The notes beneath the pieces are model-generated. The model searched no databases. It saw only the letters and a program-made list of their open reading frames with translations, and was not told the DNA's origin. The position numbers and the translations under genes were made by a program. Shown piece by piece: positions 26,290 to 34,959 of a stretch of 64,000 nt of DNA (the stretch's first letter is position 1; every line of letters starts with the position of its first letter). The DNA comes from Clostridia bacterium (GTDB taxonomy: Bacteria; Bacillota; Clostridia; UBA1212; UBA1255), in NCBI GenBank assembly GCA_016287565.1, contig JAEFAM010000003.1, positions 1 through 64,000 on the forward strand, written 5' to 3'.

Positions 26290-29043
26290 ATGAGTATTGA
26301 ATTCAGGATCAACGATATTACCGTAAACGCCGAACCCGGCGAAATGATCGTCAACGTTGCCGCCAGATACGGTATCGAGATACCCACGCTCTGCCACGAC
26401 CCGAAGATCAAGTCTTACGGCGCCTGCGGAATGTGCGTGATCGAAGCGAAGGCAGGGGGCAAACTGCTCCGTTCCTGCTCCACAGAAGTCAATGAGCGCA
26501 CCGCCGGCATGGAATACTATACCGACACCCCCAGGACTATACAGGCAAGAAAGCTTGCCCTGGAGCTCCTGATGTCTGACCACACCGGCGACTGCCGTCC
26601 TCCCTGCATGGAAGCCTGCCCCGCCGAAACCGACTGCCAGGGCTACGTGGGCCTCATCGCCAACGGCCTGAACAGGGACGCCCTTGCCGTCATAATGGAC
26701 AAGATCCCGCTGCCCGCTTCCATCGGCCGAGTCTGCCCCCATCCCTGCGAGAAAAAATGCCGCCGCGGTCAACTTGACAAGCCGGTCTCCATAGCCAGCC
26801 TCAAGCGTTTTGCTGCGGATATGAACCTGCTCAGGCCCGACGCCGTGGAAACGACCCTGAAGCCCGCCGCCGAAAAGACGGGCAGGAAAGTCGCCGTCAT
26901 CGGAGGAGGCCCCGCGGGACTGACCGCCGCCAGCTGCCTGGCAAAGAAAGGCCACGACGTGACGGTATATGAAGGCATGCCCAAAGCCGGCGGAATGCTG
27001 CGCTACGGCATCCCCGAGTACCGCCTTCCTAAAGAGGTGCTCGACAGCGAGATCGCCATCCTTAAAAACCTGGGCATCGACATCAGATGCGGCGTCCGCG
27101 TGGGATCCGGCAGGGCAATGGCAAAGGCCAATCCCGGCGCGGAGGAGATCTCCTTCGAGCAGCTTCGGGCGGACAACGACGCGGTGGTGGTTGCCATCGG
27201 CGCCTGGGTCAGCAGCAAGATGCGCGTACCGGGAGAGGACCTTAAAGGCGTGATAGGCGGAATAGATTTCCTGAGGGACGTTGCCCTGGAGAACCGCCCC
27301 GACATAGGCCGCAGCGTGGCGGTCTGCGGCGGCGGCAATACCGCCATGGACGCCTGCCGCACGGCGGTGAGGCTTGGCGCGGAAAACGTGTATACGATAT
27401 ACCGCCGCACCAGGGCGGAGATGCCTGCTGAGGATATAGAGATCACCGAGGCAGAGGAAGAGGGCGTGGTGTTCAAGTTCCTCTGCAACCCCGCCGAGTT
27501 CATAGGCGGCGAAGACGGGCGCGTCAGGACCGTGAAGGCCCAGGTCATGGAGCTGGGGGAGCCGGACGCTTCCGGCAGAAGGTCTCCGGTGCCCGTGGAA
27601 GGAAAGTTTGAATATATTGACGTGGACACGGTCATAATGGCCATCGGACAGGGCGTTGACCCGGCGGGCATCGACGGCGCGGAGCTTACCCGGAAGAACA
27701 CTTTCGTGGCGGACGAGAACACGTTCGAAACGAATCTGCCCGGCGTGTTTGCATGCGGTGACGACACCAACAAGGGCCCCGGGATCGCGGTGGCAGCCAT
27801 CGCGGAGGCGCAGAAAGCAGCAAAAGCCGTCGACGAATATCTCGCCACGGGAGCAGTTGACCGGGACAATGCCGCTAAGAAGCCTTTCCTGTCCCGCCGC
27901 GTTCTTTCCGATCAGCGCGTGAAGGAGCTGTATGCCCACCGCCTGGCCGAACCTTCGGAGCGGGTGGCAATGACGGAAGACAGTGCGGAGCTGCGCCGTA
28001 ACACCTTTAAAGAGTATATGAAGGGCTACACTCCCGAGGAGGCGAAGGCTGAGGCTTCCCGCTGCCTGGAGTGCGGCTGCATGGATTATTTCGAGTGCAA
28101 ATTGGCAAAATATGCGGGTCAATACGATATCCACCCCGAGCGGCTGGCCGGTTTCCGCCACGACCGCAACATGCGCGTGGAGAGCAAATATTTCGTGCGC
28201 GATACGGACAAGTGCATCCTGTGCGGCCTTTGCGCCAGGGCCTGCGAGCAGATCACCGGCAAGACCATTCTGGGCCTCGTTGGCCGCGGTTTCGATACTA
28301 TAGTGCAGCCTGAGATGGGCCTGCCTCTTTCCGAAACGGACTGCCTGTCCTGCGGCCTTTGCGTCAGCGTCTGCCCCACGGGCGCCCTTACGGAGAAAAC
28401 GGCCCTGTCGAAGCAGGTGCCTGTGAAGGAAGAGTTCGCTTCATCCACCTGCCGCATGTGTCCCGCCCGCTGCCGCATGACCGCGGCCCATTGCGGAAGG
28501 ACTGTGACAAGAGTGCTGCCTGAGAAGGGCGAGAAGGGTCACGTATTGTGCGCGCTGGGACGGTTCGAGCAGCCCAAACTTGTGAAAGTGGGCAGAACCG
28601 GCGGGGAGAGGCCCGTGGGAAAGATCAGGGAACTGATCCGCGGACAGGGCGATCCCGAAGCCAGAGTGGCCATATTGCTTTCGCCGGTGTTGTCCGACGA
28701 GCGGCTGGCAAGGGTGACGGAATTCGGCCGAAAGATCCCCAATCTGGTATTTATTGCCGCGGAAGATACGGAAACGGTGCCGGAAGCTTTCGAGGAGAGC
28801 CGCCGGTTTGCCATCAGGCATAATTACGCGGGCGATCCGGAGCTGGCCGAGAAGCTGGTCCGGGACAATTCTTTCGGCGTCAGCGGCGGCAAGCTCCGGG
28901 CTCTGGGCGTTTCGAAGCTCAGCGCGGAGCAGAAGGCGCTGCTGGCGGAGGGCGGCGTTGACGTGCTGATAACGTTCGGCGTCTACGATATGCCTGAAGT
29001 TGCCGCGAACGTCAAGATCGTGAGGAAAAAGGCCAGGATCTGA
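26290..29043 (+). CDS. NuoG-type [2Fe-2S]/[4Fe-4S] N-terminus fused to GltD/NfnB-like FAD-NAD(P)H oxidoreductase, two ferredoxin clusters and a truncated molybdopterin-oxidoreductase-type FeS domain (StnC-like)
   Basis: HDPKIKSYGACGMCVIEA, VAVIGGGPAGLTAASCLAKKGHDVTVYEG, CGGGNTAMDACRTAVRLGA, FACGDDTNKGPGIAVAAIAE, CILCGLCARACEQ, CLSCGLCVSVCPTGA, TCRMCPARCRM. Confidence 0.88.
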   Translation: MSIEFRINDITVNAEPGEMIVNVAARYGIEIPTLCHDPKIKSYGACGMCVIEAKAGGKLLRSCSTEVNERTAGMEYYTDTPRTIQARKLALELLMSDHTGDCRPPCMEACPAETDCQGYVGLIANGLNRDALAVIMDKIPLPASIGRVCPHPCEKKCRRGQLDKPVSIASLKRFAADMNLLRPDAVETTLKPAAEKTGRKVAVIGGGPAGLTAASCLAKKGHDVTVYEGMPKAGGMLRYGIPEYRLPKEVLDSEIAILKNLGIDIRCGVRVGSGRAMAKANPGAEEISFEQLRADNDAVVVAIGAWVSSKMRVPGEDLKGVIGGIDFLRDVALENRPDIGRSVAVCGGGNTAMDACRTAVRLGAENVYTIYRRTRAEMPAEDIEITEAEEEGVVFKFLCNPAEFIGGEDGRVRTVKAQVMELGEPDASGRRSPVPVEGKFEYIDVDTVIMAIGQGVDPAGIDGAELTRKNTFVADENTFETNLPGVFACGDDTNKGPGIAVAAIAEAQKAAKAVDEYLATGAVDRDNAAKKPFLSRRVLSDQRVKELYAHRLAEPSERVAMTEDSAELRRNTFKEYMKGYTPEEAKAEASRCLECGCMDYFECKLAKYAGQYDIHPERLAGFRHDRNMRVESKYFVRDTDKCILCGLCARACEQITGKTILGLVGRGFDTIVQPEMGLPLSETDCLSCGLCVSVCPTGALTEKTALSKQVPVKEEFASSTCRMCPARCRMTAAHCGRTVTRVLPEKGEKGHVLCALGRFEQPKLVKVGRTGGERPVGKIRELIRGQGDPEARVAILLSPVLSDERLARVTEFGRKIPNLVFIAAEDTETVPEAFEESRRFAIRHNYAGDPELAEKLVRDNSFGVSGGKLRALGVSKLSAEQKALLAEGGVDVLITFGVYDMPEVAANVKIVRKKARI

Positions 29044-29119
29044 GCAGTGAACGGTCAAGGAGCGGCGCGGATCGAGTTGACGCGCTTCACCTGAACGTTA
29101 ACGCTCTATCGCGGGGGAG

Positions 29120-29749
29120 GTGACGGCCGTGATGAAGAATATATTGACCCACGTCAAGGGCACGGGCACGTGTCTGCTGAGCTATTTCATGGCCGTCGTC
29201 CTGTCCTGGGCGGCGTATCCGCTGATCATGATCGTGCTGATCGGTTACATCGATCCGGATATCTGCCTCAGCGTCTGGTCGCTGATCGTCACCCTGGTCT
29301 ATTTTGTGATCGCCTACCAGCTGATGCACGGGTTCGGGGAGAAGGACAGCAAGCCTTACAGGTTCGCCAGGTACAGTCTCAAAGGGCTGGTGTGCGCAGC
29401 GCTCTGCTACGCAGTGGTTACGGCCCTGGGTTTCCTGGTGATCTTCCTGGCCAACAAATACGTGGTGGTCCATCACCCTAAATTCGTCATCGAGACGCTC
29501 AACGGGTACCTCCGGATGGGTGTTTATATGCCTTTTTACTGGCTCATGCGGCTGATGGAGGGTCCGAAAGGCGAGATCTGTCCGATCCCGTCCGTCACCT
29601 ATCTTCGGGCAACACTGGCCGGGCTTTTGCTGCTGCCCTCCGGGGCTTTCGGCTACTGGATGGGCTTTACAGGCAGGCGCATTTTTAAGGGCAACGTCAA
29701 GAGCCCGTTCCTCAGGCGGCTGTTTTATTCGACGCCTAAGAAGAAATGA
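29120..29749 (+). CDS. Hypothetical multi-pass membrane protein
   Basis: Hydrophobic segments; stop overlaps the next start (ATGA). Confidence 0.6.
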   Translation: MTAVMKNILTHVKGTGTCLLSYFMAVVLSWAAYPLIMIVLIGYIDPDICLSVWSLIVTLVYFVIAYQLMHGFGEKDSKPYRFARYSLKGLVCAALCYAVVTALGFLVIFLANKYVVVHHPKFVIETLNGYLRMGVYMPFYWLMRLMEGPKGEICPIPSVTYLRATLAGLLLLPSGAFGYWMGFTGRRIFKGNVKSPFLRRLFYSTPKKK

Positions 29750-30576
29750 CGGGCGAGGACAACGTGTATAAGCCGGGAGAAGTGGAAACGGTGGACAGTG
29801 TGGATAAAGTGGAAAACGTGGAAAAAGCCGGGTCTCCGGAGGCGGCGCTGCCCCGGGAAGGCGAGGCAGCGGATAAGTTCGTGAAGGAGACGGTGGAGTC
29901 CTGCCGTCTGTTTACGCTGCCTCCTGATGCGCAGAAATATTATTCGAAGGATCGGCGGGATCAATGGAACGACGACAGCGACGAGGTCATGCTGCTGCTC
30001 CAGTTTTTCCAGAACTGCCTCGCCTCCGGCGACAGCAAGGGCGTTGCCCTGGCCAGACGCGCCTTCGGTCAACTGGCCGAAAACGACGACGACGCGTTGT
30101 CCGAATCCATCTGCTTCGTTCTGCTGACCTGGCTGGGCGAAGAGGAACTGGCCGCCCTGTTCGACCCGGACAACCAGCCCTGGTACCGCAGGTATAAGCT
30201 GGCCGTGGTGGCCGGGTCCGGCTCCGCGCTGTATGACGGCAGCGCTCAGGCCGCCGGCACCGTCAACGGCGTCAACGACTCTAAGCGCGAGCGGATCTTT
30301 AACGTGCTGAAGCGGACCCTGAAGGACCGCCTGAAGACGCTGGACCCCGTCTCCGGGGAGCTCTTTAACGAGGCGCTCATCCTGGCGGAGTTCCGTGACG
30401 ACCGCGCCATCCCGCTGCTGCGGCGCTACGCCGGGTCGCTGCGGGACGCCCTCAGAGCCACCCGCCGTCCCGCCTCGCCCGGCGCCGATCCCGATGATCC
30501 CGCCGCCGGCAATCTCGACATGATCGTCTGGGAGATCAAGAATCTCGGCGGCGACGTCTCGGACATGAGGGCGTAA
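29746..30576 (+). CDS. Hypothetical soluble acidic protein, translationally coupled to the upstream ORF
   Basis: ORF overlaps the preceding stop by 4 nt; terminator-like hairpin follows; no family recognised. Confidence 0.6.
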   Translation: MTGEDNVYKPGEVETVDSVDKVENVEKAGSPEAALPREGEAADKFVKETVESCRLFTLPPDAQKYYSKDRRDQWNDDSDEVMLLLQFFQNCLASGDSKGVALARRAFGQLAENDDDALSESICFVLLTWLGEEELAALFDPDNQPWYRRYKLAVVAGSGSALYDGSAQAAGTVNGVNDSKRERIFNVLKRTLKDRLKTLDPVSGELFNEALILAEFRDDRAIPLLRRYAGSLRDALRATRRPASPGADPDDPAAGNLDMIVWEIKNLGGDVSDMRA

Positions 30577-30654
30577 AGTAAAAAGGTATGAGACTTTAGA
30601 GACAAATAAGTTTTTAAACAATTGGAATTTTAAGGACAACACGATCATAAAGGT

Positions 30655-30695
30655 CAAGCGCCTCTTCCGGCTAAGGAGGGGCGCTTGTTCTTTTT
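30655..30695 (+). terminator. Terminator-like hairpin
   Basis: CAAGCGCCTC...GAGGGGCGCTTG-TTCTTTTT. Confidence 0.7.
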
Positions 30696-30704
30696 CCTGA
30701 GCAC

Positions 30705-30942
30705 GGAACGGGGGACAGGTACCTGTTTTTTTGAGCACCGAACGGGGGACAGGTACCTGTTTTTCGCCCGCCGGGCGACTCCTGGAACGGGGGACAGGTA
30801 CCTGTTTTCACCTGCCTAAAGGCCTTTGGAGAAGGAGACAGGTACCGGGTCTCGCTCCCCATGGCGGACCCTGGAACAGGGGGTCAGGTACCCGCTTCGA
30901 GCCGTGGGGATCAGTGCGAACGGGTACCTGTCCCCCGTTCTG
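30705..30942. repeat. A-family cluster (+,+,+, degenerate, -)
   Basis: Copies 30705, 30741, 30785 (+); GAACGGG-TACCTGTCC-CCCGTTC at 30918-30940 (-). Confidence 0.88.
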
Positions 30943-30999
30943 CCCCCGTTCCAGCCCCGTTCCTGCGATAAAAATTTATTGAAAAACAATAAAAACATA

Positions 31000-31027
31000 T
31001 TGACAAACGATTTTAAGGTGCTATAAT
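31000..31027 (+). promoter_or_regulatory. Sigma-A-type promoter for the DUF2975 operon
   Basis: TTGACA-16 bp-TATAAT. Confidence 0.8.
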
Positions 31028-31073
31028 GGCCTCGAAAGCCAAAACGAAGGCCGCAAAGGCCGGGGAGGATAAT

Positions 31074-31547
31074 ATGCTGAAGATCAACAGAAAACTGTCC
31101 GTTTACATCTCGATCGTATTGACCGCGATCATGTTCGTTGCCACTGTCGTGCTGGCGTTCTACATGCCCACACTACTGAAGTATCTGCTCAGCCTCCCGA
31201 ATTCCGCCGGAGAGCAGCTGGACCTGGCGCCCTTCCAGAAGACCGTCGTTTACGTTGCCGCATACGCCGTGCTGGCCCTGATGGCGGCCGGGCTGGGAAT
31301 GCTGTTTGCCCTGCTGCTTCTGGTGCAGAAGAAAAAAGTTTTCACGGTCCCGGCGGTGGAACTGATCCGGTACATCTCCTGGTGCCTGATCTTCATGGGC
31401 ATCATTATGGTGGCGTTGACCTTCTGCTCAGCCATCGCGCTCTGCGTAGGCGCAGCGGTCATATTCGTGGGATTGACGGTCAGGGTGGTAAAAAACGTGA
31501 TCGAAGAGGCGGTCTGCCTCAAAGAAGAAAACGACCTCACGGTCTGA
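31074..31547 (+). CDS. DUF2975-type membrane protein
   Basis: Four TM pattern; immediately precedes a small XRE regulator. ATG 31026 overlaps the -10 box, so 31074 (GGAGG RBS) is preferred. Confidence 0.75.
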   Translation: MLKINRKLSVYISIVLTAIMFVATVVLAFYMPTLLKYLLSLPNSAGEQLDLAPFQKTVVYVAAYAVLALMAAGLGMLFALLLLVQKKKVFTVPAVELIRYISWCLIFMGIIMVALTFCSAIALCVGAAVIFVGLTVRVVKNVIEEAVCLKEENDLTV

Positions 31548-31559
31548 GGAGGGCGGCAT

Positions 31560-31766
31560 ATGATCGTAATCAATATTGACGTTATGATGGCGAAACGCAA
31601 GATGTCCCTGGGCGAACTCTCCGAAAAAGTGGGGATCACCCTTGCCAACCTCTCCATCCTGAAGAACAACAAAGCCAAAGCCGTGCGCTTCTCCACGCTC
31701 GACGCCATATGCCGTGCGCTGGACTGCGACGTCAACGATATCATCGAATACAGAAAGGATGAATAA
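31560..31766 (+). CDS. Small Cro/CI (XRE/YozG-like) HTH regulator
   Basis: MAKRKMSLGELSEKVGITLANLSILKNNKAKAVRFSTLDAICRALDCDVNDIIEY. Confidence 0.9.
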   Translation: MIVINIDVMMAKRKMSLGELSEKVGITLANLSILKNNKAKAVRFSTLDAICRALDCDVNDIIEYRKDE

Positions 31767-31767
31767 A

Positions 31768-33786
31768 ATGGATAATTCTTTCAATTTCGGTACGGGCAAC
31801 GGCACCGGTAACGTTAGCTGCGACGTTGCCGGACAACAGCGTGAGAATACTTCGGCCATAACTCAGCCCGCCGCGGGGGAAGCGGCGCCCTTCCGGGGCC
31901 AGAGCCGCCCCGCAAAAGAGCCCAGGACCTTTTCTGCGAAAGAAAAAGCGATGGCCTGGCTGGCGGTCCTGCTGGGCTACCTCTTCTGCCGCACCTTCTG
32001 GGTCTGGCAGAAACCCGCCATAGGCCTGATCTTCACGTTCTGCCTGTTCGGCTTCGGCCTCGTCTTCTTAGGCATACAAAATAGAAAGCCCAGAAGCTGG
32101 TTCTACCTGGTCTCCGCCCTTGTCCTGTCCACCGCGCTCTTCTTCTCCGCCAGCCCCGTGCTGCTGTTCTTCGTGTTCGGCTACGTCTGCCTCGCGTTCC
32201 TGATGTTCTGCCAGACCGGATCCGAAACGGCACTTGAAAACCGGGCCGGGCAGCTGTACGTATTCGAGACGGTCAAGGCCGTTTTCGTCTCGCCATTCAA
32301 GAGTTTCGGCGCATCCTTCAACGCCATCGGCACCGACAACGGCGGCAAAAAGCTGGGCAAGACGCTGCTGATCATCCTGGCGGGCCTCGGCATCGCCATC
32401 ATTCCCACGATCATCGTTTTGAGGCTGCTGTCTTTCGACGGCAATTTCACCGGCATCCTCGGCAGGATCAGCACCACGCTCTTCGACAAGATCTTTTCGC
32501 ACGTCTGGTCCCTGCTGTTCGGCCTGCCCATCGGCATGTACGTTTACGGAGCGCTCTACACCTCCGCACATCCCAGGCCCGACTCTTTTAACGCAGAGAC
32601 CTGCACCGACGCGGAAAACAAAATGAAATTCGCCCCTGCGCTGGTGGGAGCGGTTGCCATTGCCCCGCTGCTCTTCCTGTATTTCGTATTCATTGCCGCC
32701 CAGTGGGACTACTACCGCGCAATATTCGAATCTTCATTGCCCGCCGCCTACACCTTCGCCGAATTTGCCCGTAACGGCTTCTTCCGGCTGTGCCTTGTGG
32801 CCGCCATCAACGTGGTGGTGCTGGTGGCGCTGCGCGTCTTCTCCAGAAAGACAAAAAGCGGCAGGATCTCGCCGGTGGTCAAGGTATACACGGTCATATT
32901 GTCGCTGGTCACCGTGATCATTTCCTGCACCGCAATCTCTCAGATGATCATGTACGTCTCCCAGTACGGATTGACCAGGCTGCGCCTCTACACCCTATGG
33001 TTCATGGCCGTGCTGGTGCTGCTGTTCCTCGTGATCATCCTCAAGCAGCTTATCGAGAAGCTTCCTTTTGCCGCCGCGGCGCTCACGGTATTCGTGGTCT
33101 GCTTCGGGCTGCTGGCCGTGCCCGACACCGACGCATATATCGCCAGGCACAACTACGACTGCTATCTTTCGGGCAGGACCCAGGAGCTTGACACGGAATA
33201 TCTGGGGAAACTGTCGCCTTCTTCGGTCCCGGTGCTTTGCGAGATCGTCAAGAACGGAGCGGTTCCCGGCGACGTCCGCAGTTCCGCGCTTTTCGAACTG
33301 GGCCGGTACGCCGCCGAAGCCGGGCGCCCTCAGAACCTTCCGGAACTGCTGGCCGAGAGGGCGTACGACGGGCTGGACATCGACACGCGCCTGAAGGCGG
33401 CGAGGTCCTACGACAATCTTTATCCCCGCAACTACAAGTCCTGCCAGACTCAGTATTTAGGCAGCGACGGCACGTATTACGATCTGTACGTAAGCGCCTA
33501 TGCGGAGCAGGAACGGGCCGTCATCACGGACAATCCCTCTTACGTCGTTCTCAGCAGCAGGCAGATGATCGACGAGGTGAAGCGGAGGCTCGACAATTAC
33601 GCCGCCGCCTGCGCTTCTGCGGGGAAGGACAATATCGTTCCGTTTTCGTCGGTGGACCTGGGGGACGCAGGGCGCTTCTACATCGCGCCCCGTGGCGGTG
33701 TTGCCACGGAAGACCGCCTGGACGCTCACGTGCTTTACCTGTACGACACGGCCTCGGGCCAGCTCGTTGTCCTGTATATGTTCTGA
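31768..33786 (+). CDS. DUF4153/DUF4173-like polytopic membrane protein
   Basis: Multiple TM segments; GEAAPFRGQSRPAKEPRTFSAKEKAMAWLAVLLGYLFCRTFW; operon with DUF2975+HTH. Confidence 0.65.
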   Translation: MDNSFNFGTGNGTGNVSCDVAGQQRENTSAITQPAAGEAAPFRGQSRPAKEPRTFSAKEKAMAWLAVLLGYLFCRTFWVWQKPAIGLIFTFCLFGFGLVFLGIQNRKPRSWFYLVSALVLSTALFFSASPVLLFFVFGYVCLAFLMFCQTGSETALENRAGQLYVFETVKAVFVSPFKSFGASFNAIGTDNGGKKLGKTLLIILAGLGIAIIPTIIVLRLLSFDGNFTGILGRISTTLFDKIFSHVWSLLFGLPIGMYVYGALYTSAHPRPDSFNAETCTDAENKMKFAPALVGAVAIAPLLFLYFVFIAAQWDYYRAIFESSLPAAYTFAEFARNGFFRLCLVAAINVVVLVALRVFSRKTKSGRISPVVKVYTVILSLVTVIISCTAISQMIMYVSQYGLTRLRLYTLWFMAVLVLLFLVIILKQLIEKLPFAAAALTVFVVCFGLLAVPDTDAYIARHNYDCYLSGRTQELDTEYLGKLSPSSVPVLCEIVKNGAVPGDVRSSALFELGRYAAEAGRPQNLPELLAERAYDGLDIDTRLKAARSYDNLYPRNYKSCQTQYLGSDGTYYDLYVSAYAEQERAVITDNPSYVVLSSRQMIDEVKRRLDNYAAACASAGKDNIVPFSSVDLGDAGRFYIAPRGGVATEDRLDAHVLYLYDTASGQLVVLYMF

Positions 33787-33846
33787 ACGGGATCCTGAAA
33801 CGATCCGGAATTGCCGATGAAGCCCGGAAGCGCGGAGAAGGGGAAA

Positions 33847-34641
33847 CTAATCTGTTGACCGCCGCCTTCCGAGCTTTCTGTATTCGCTGGCGCTGGTGCC
33901 CGTGATGCTTCTAAACAGCCTGGCAAAATAAAACTGGTCCCGGATCCCCACTTTTGACGCGATCTCGGCGATGGGCGTGTCGGTGTCCAGCAGCAGCTCC
34001 TGGGAGTGCCTGATGCGAATGTTGTTGAGGTACCTCACAGGCGTGTCCCCGAGCAAATCCCTGAACCGGGCGTACATGGCCGAGCGGGAGCAGCACATCA
34101 TTTTGCACAGATCCGCCGCCGAGACCTCTCCCGCGTAATTGTTTTCCATATAATTCTGAAGCCGCGCCGCCAGGTCGTTTTTCACCTCGGTCGGGCCCGC
34201 CACGGACAACAGTATCTCCACCACCTCCGAGAGGTACGGCATCCTGGACGGAAGGTCCTCTTTCTCCTTCGCCCGGGCAAGCAGCTCCGCGATCCTTTCG
34301 TTATAGTTCGCCGGCAACAGCAGCGGGAACGAAAACAGTTCCTCCAGCCTGTGCTTTTTATTGATCTCCACGTCGAAAAACACCCATTGCGCCGTCATGG
34401 TCCCGTCGGGCCCGGGCAATTCATTTATCTGCTGCGTGGCGTTGGCCGGGGCAATAAACACCCCTCCTTCGCCCGTTTCTGCCGTTCCCTTGTTTTCCAC
34501 CGATATGCGGTACGACCCGTAAACGCTCTGCACCACCGAGAGCGTGGGCAATGATTTTACGATGGTTATTTCGGGGTGCACCCGGGATCTTTCGAACCCG
34601 CCCACGATCACGTTGCTTATGCAGATCGAATTGACGTCCAT
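33847..34641 (-). CDS. AraC-family transcriptional regulator
   Basis: YAGEVSAADLCKMMCCSRSAMYARFRDLLGDTPVRYLNNIRIRHSQELLLDTDTPIAEIASKVGIRDQFYFARLFRSITGTSASEYRK. Confidence 0.93.
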   Translation of the reverse strand: MDVNSICISNVIVGGFERSRVHPEITIVKSLPTLSVVQSVYGSYRISVENKGTAETGEGGVFIAPANATQQINELPGPDGTMTAQWVFFDVEINKKHRLEELFSFPLLLPANYNERIAELLARAKEKEDLPSRMPYLSEVVEILLSVAGPTEVKNDLAARLQNYMENNYAGEVSAADLCKMMCCSRSAMYARFRDLLGDTPVRYLNNIRIRHSQELLLDTDTPIAEIASKVGIRDQFYFARLFRSITGTSASEYRKLGRRRSTD

Positions 34642-34682
34642 TTTTGATCCTCCTTTATAGTGGAACGCCGCGGAACTTCCGC

Positions 34683-34805
34683 CGAACGGGGGACAGGTAG
34701 GCGTTTTTCGTCCGGAACCGGTACCTGTCCCCCGTTTCGCCGGGGCGCTTTGGGCCTGAAACGGGTACCTGTCCCCCGTTCGGCAGGGTACCTGTCCCCC
34801 GTTCT
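34683..34805. repeat. A-family cluster (+,-,-,-) between araC-like and LamG genes
   Basis: Copies 34683 (+), 34714, 34757, 34786 (-). Confidence 0.87.
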
Positions 34806-34959
34806 ATTGCCCACTAATTATACATAGACCCTGGACAAAAGTACAATTTTTTTGTACTATACTATATTGAAAATCGGCAATTTCAATGGCATAGTAAAAT
34901 AAAAATACAAATACAGGCGCAAGCCACTGATCCGAACGTAAAAAAAGGAGAAGACTGCT

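Noticed and set aside
24915-28161. Long minus-strand ORFs opposite the NuoF and StnC-like genes (24915-26411, 26197-28161)
   Set aside because: Overlap strongly supported FeS/flavoprotein genes; low-complexity composition typical of antisense frames.
30705-30942. Possible CRISPR array from regularly repeated GGGGACAGGTACC
   Set aside because: Irregular spacing, mixed orientations, short core and no cas genes; fits the A-family palindromes instead.
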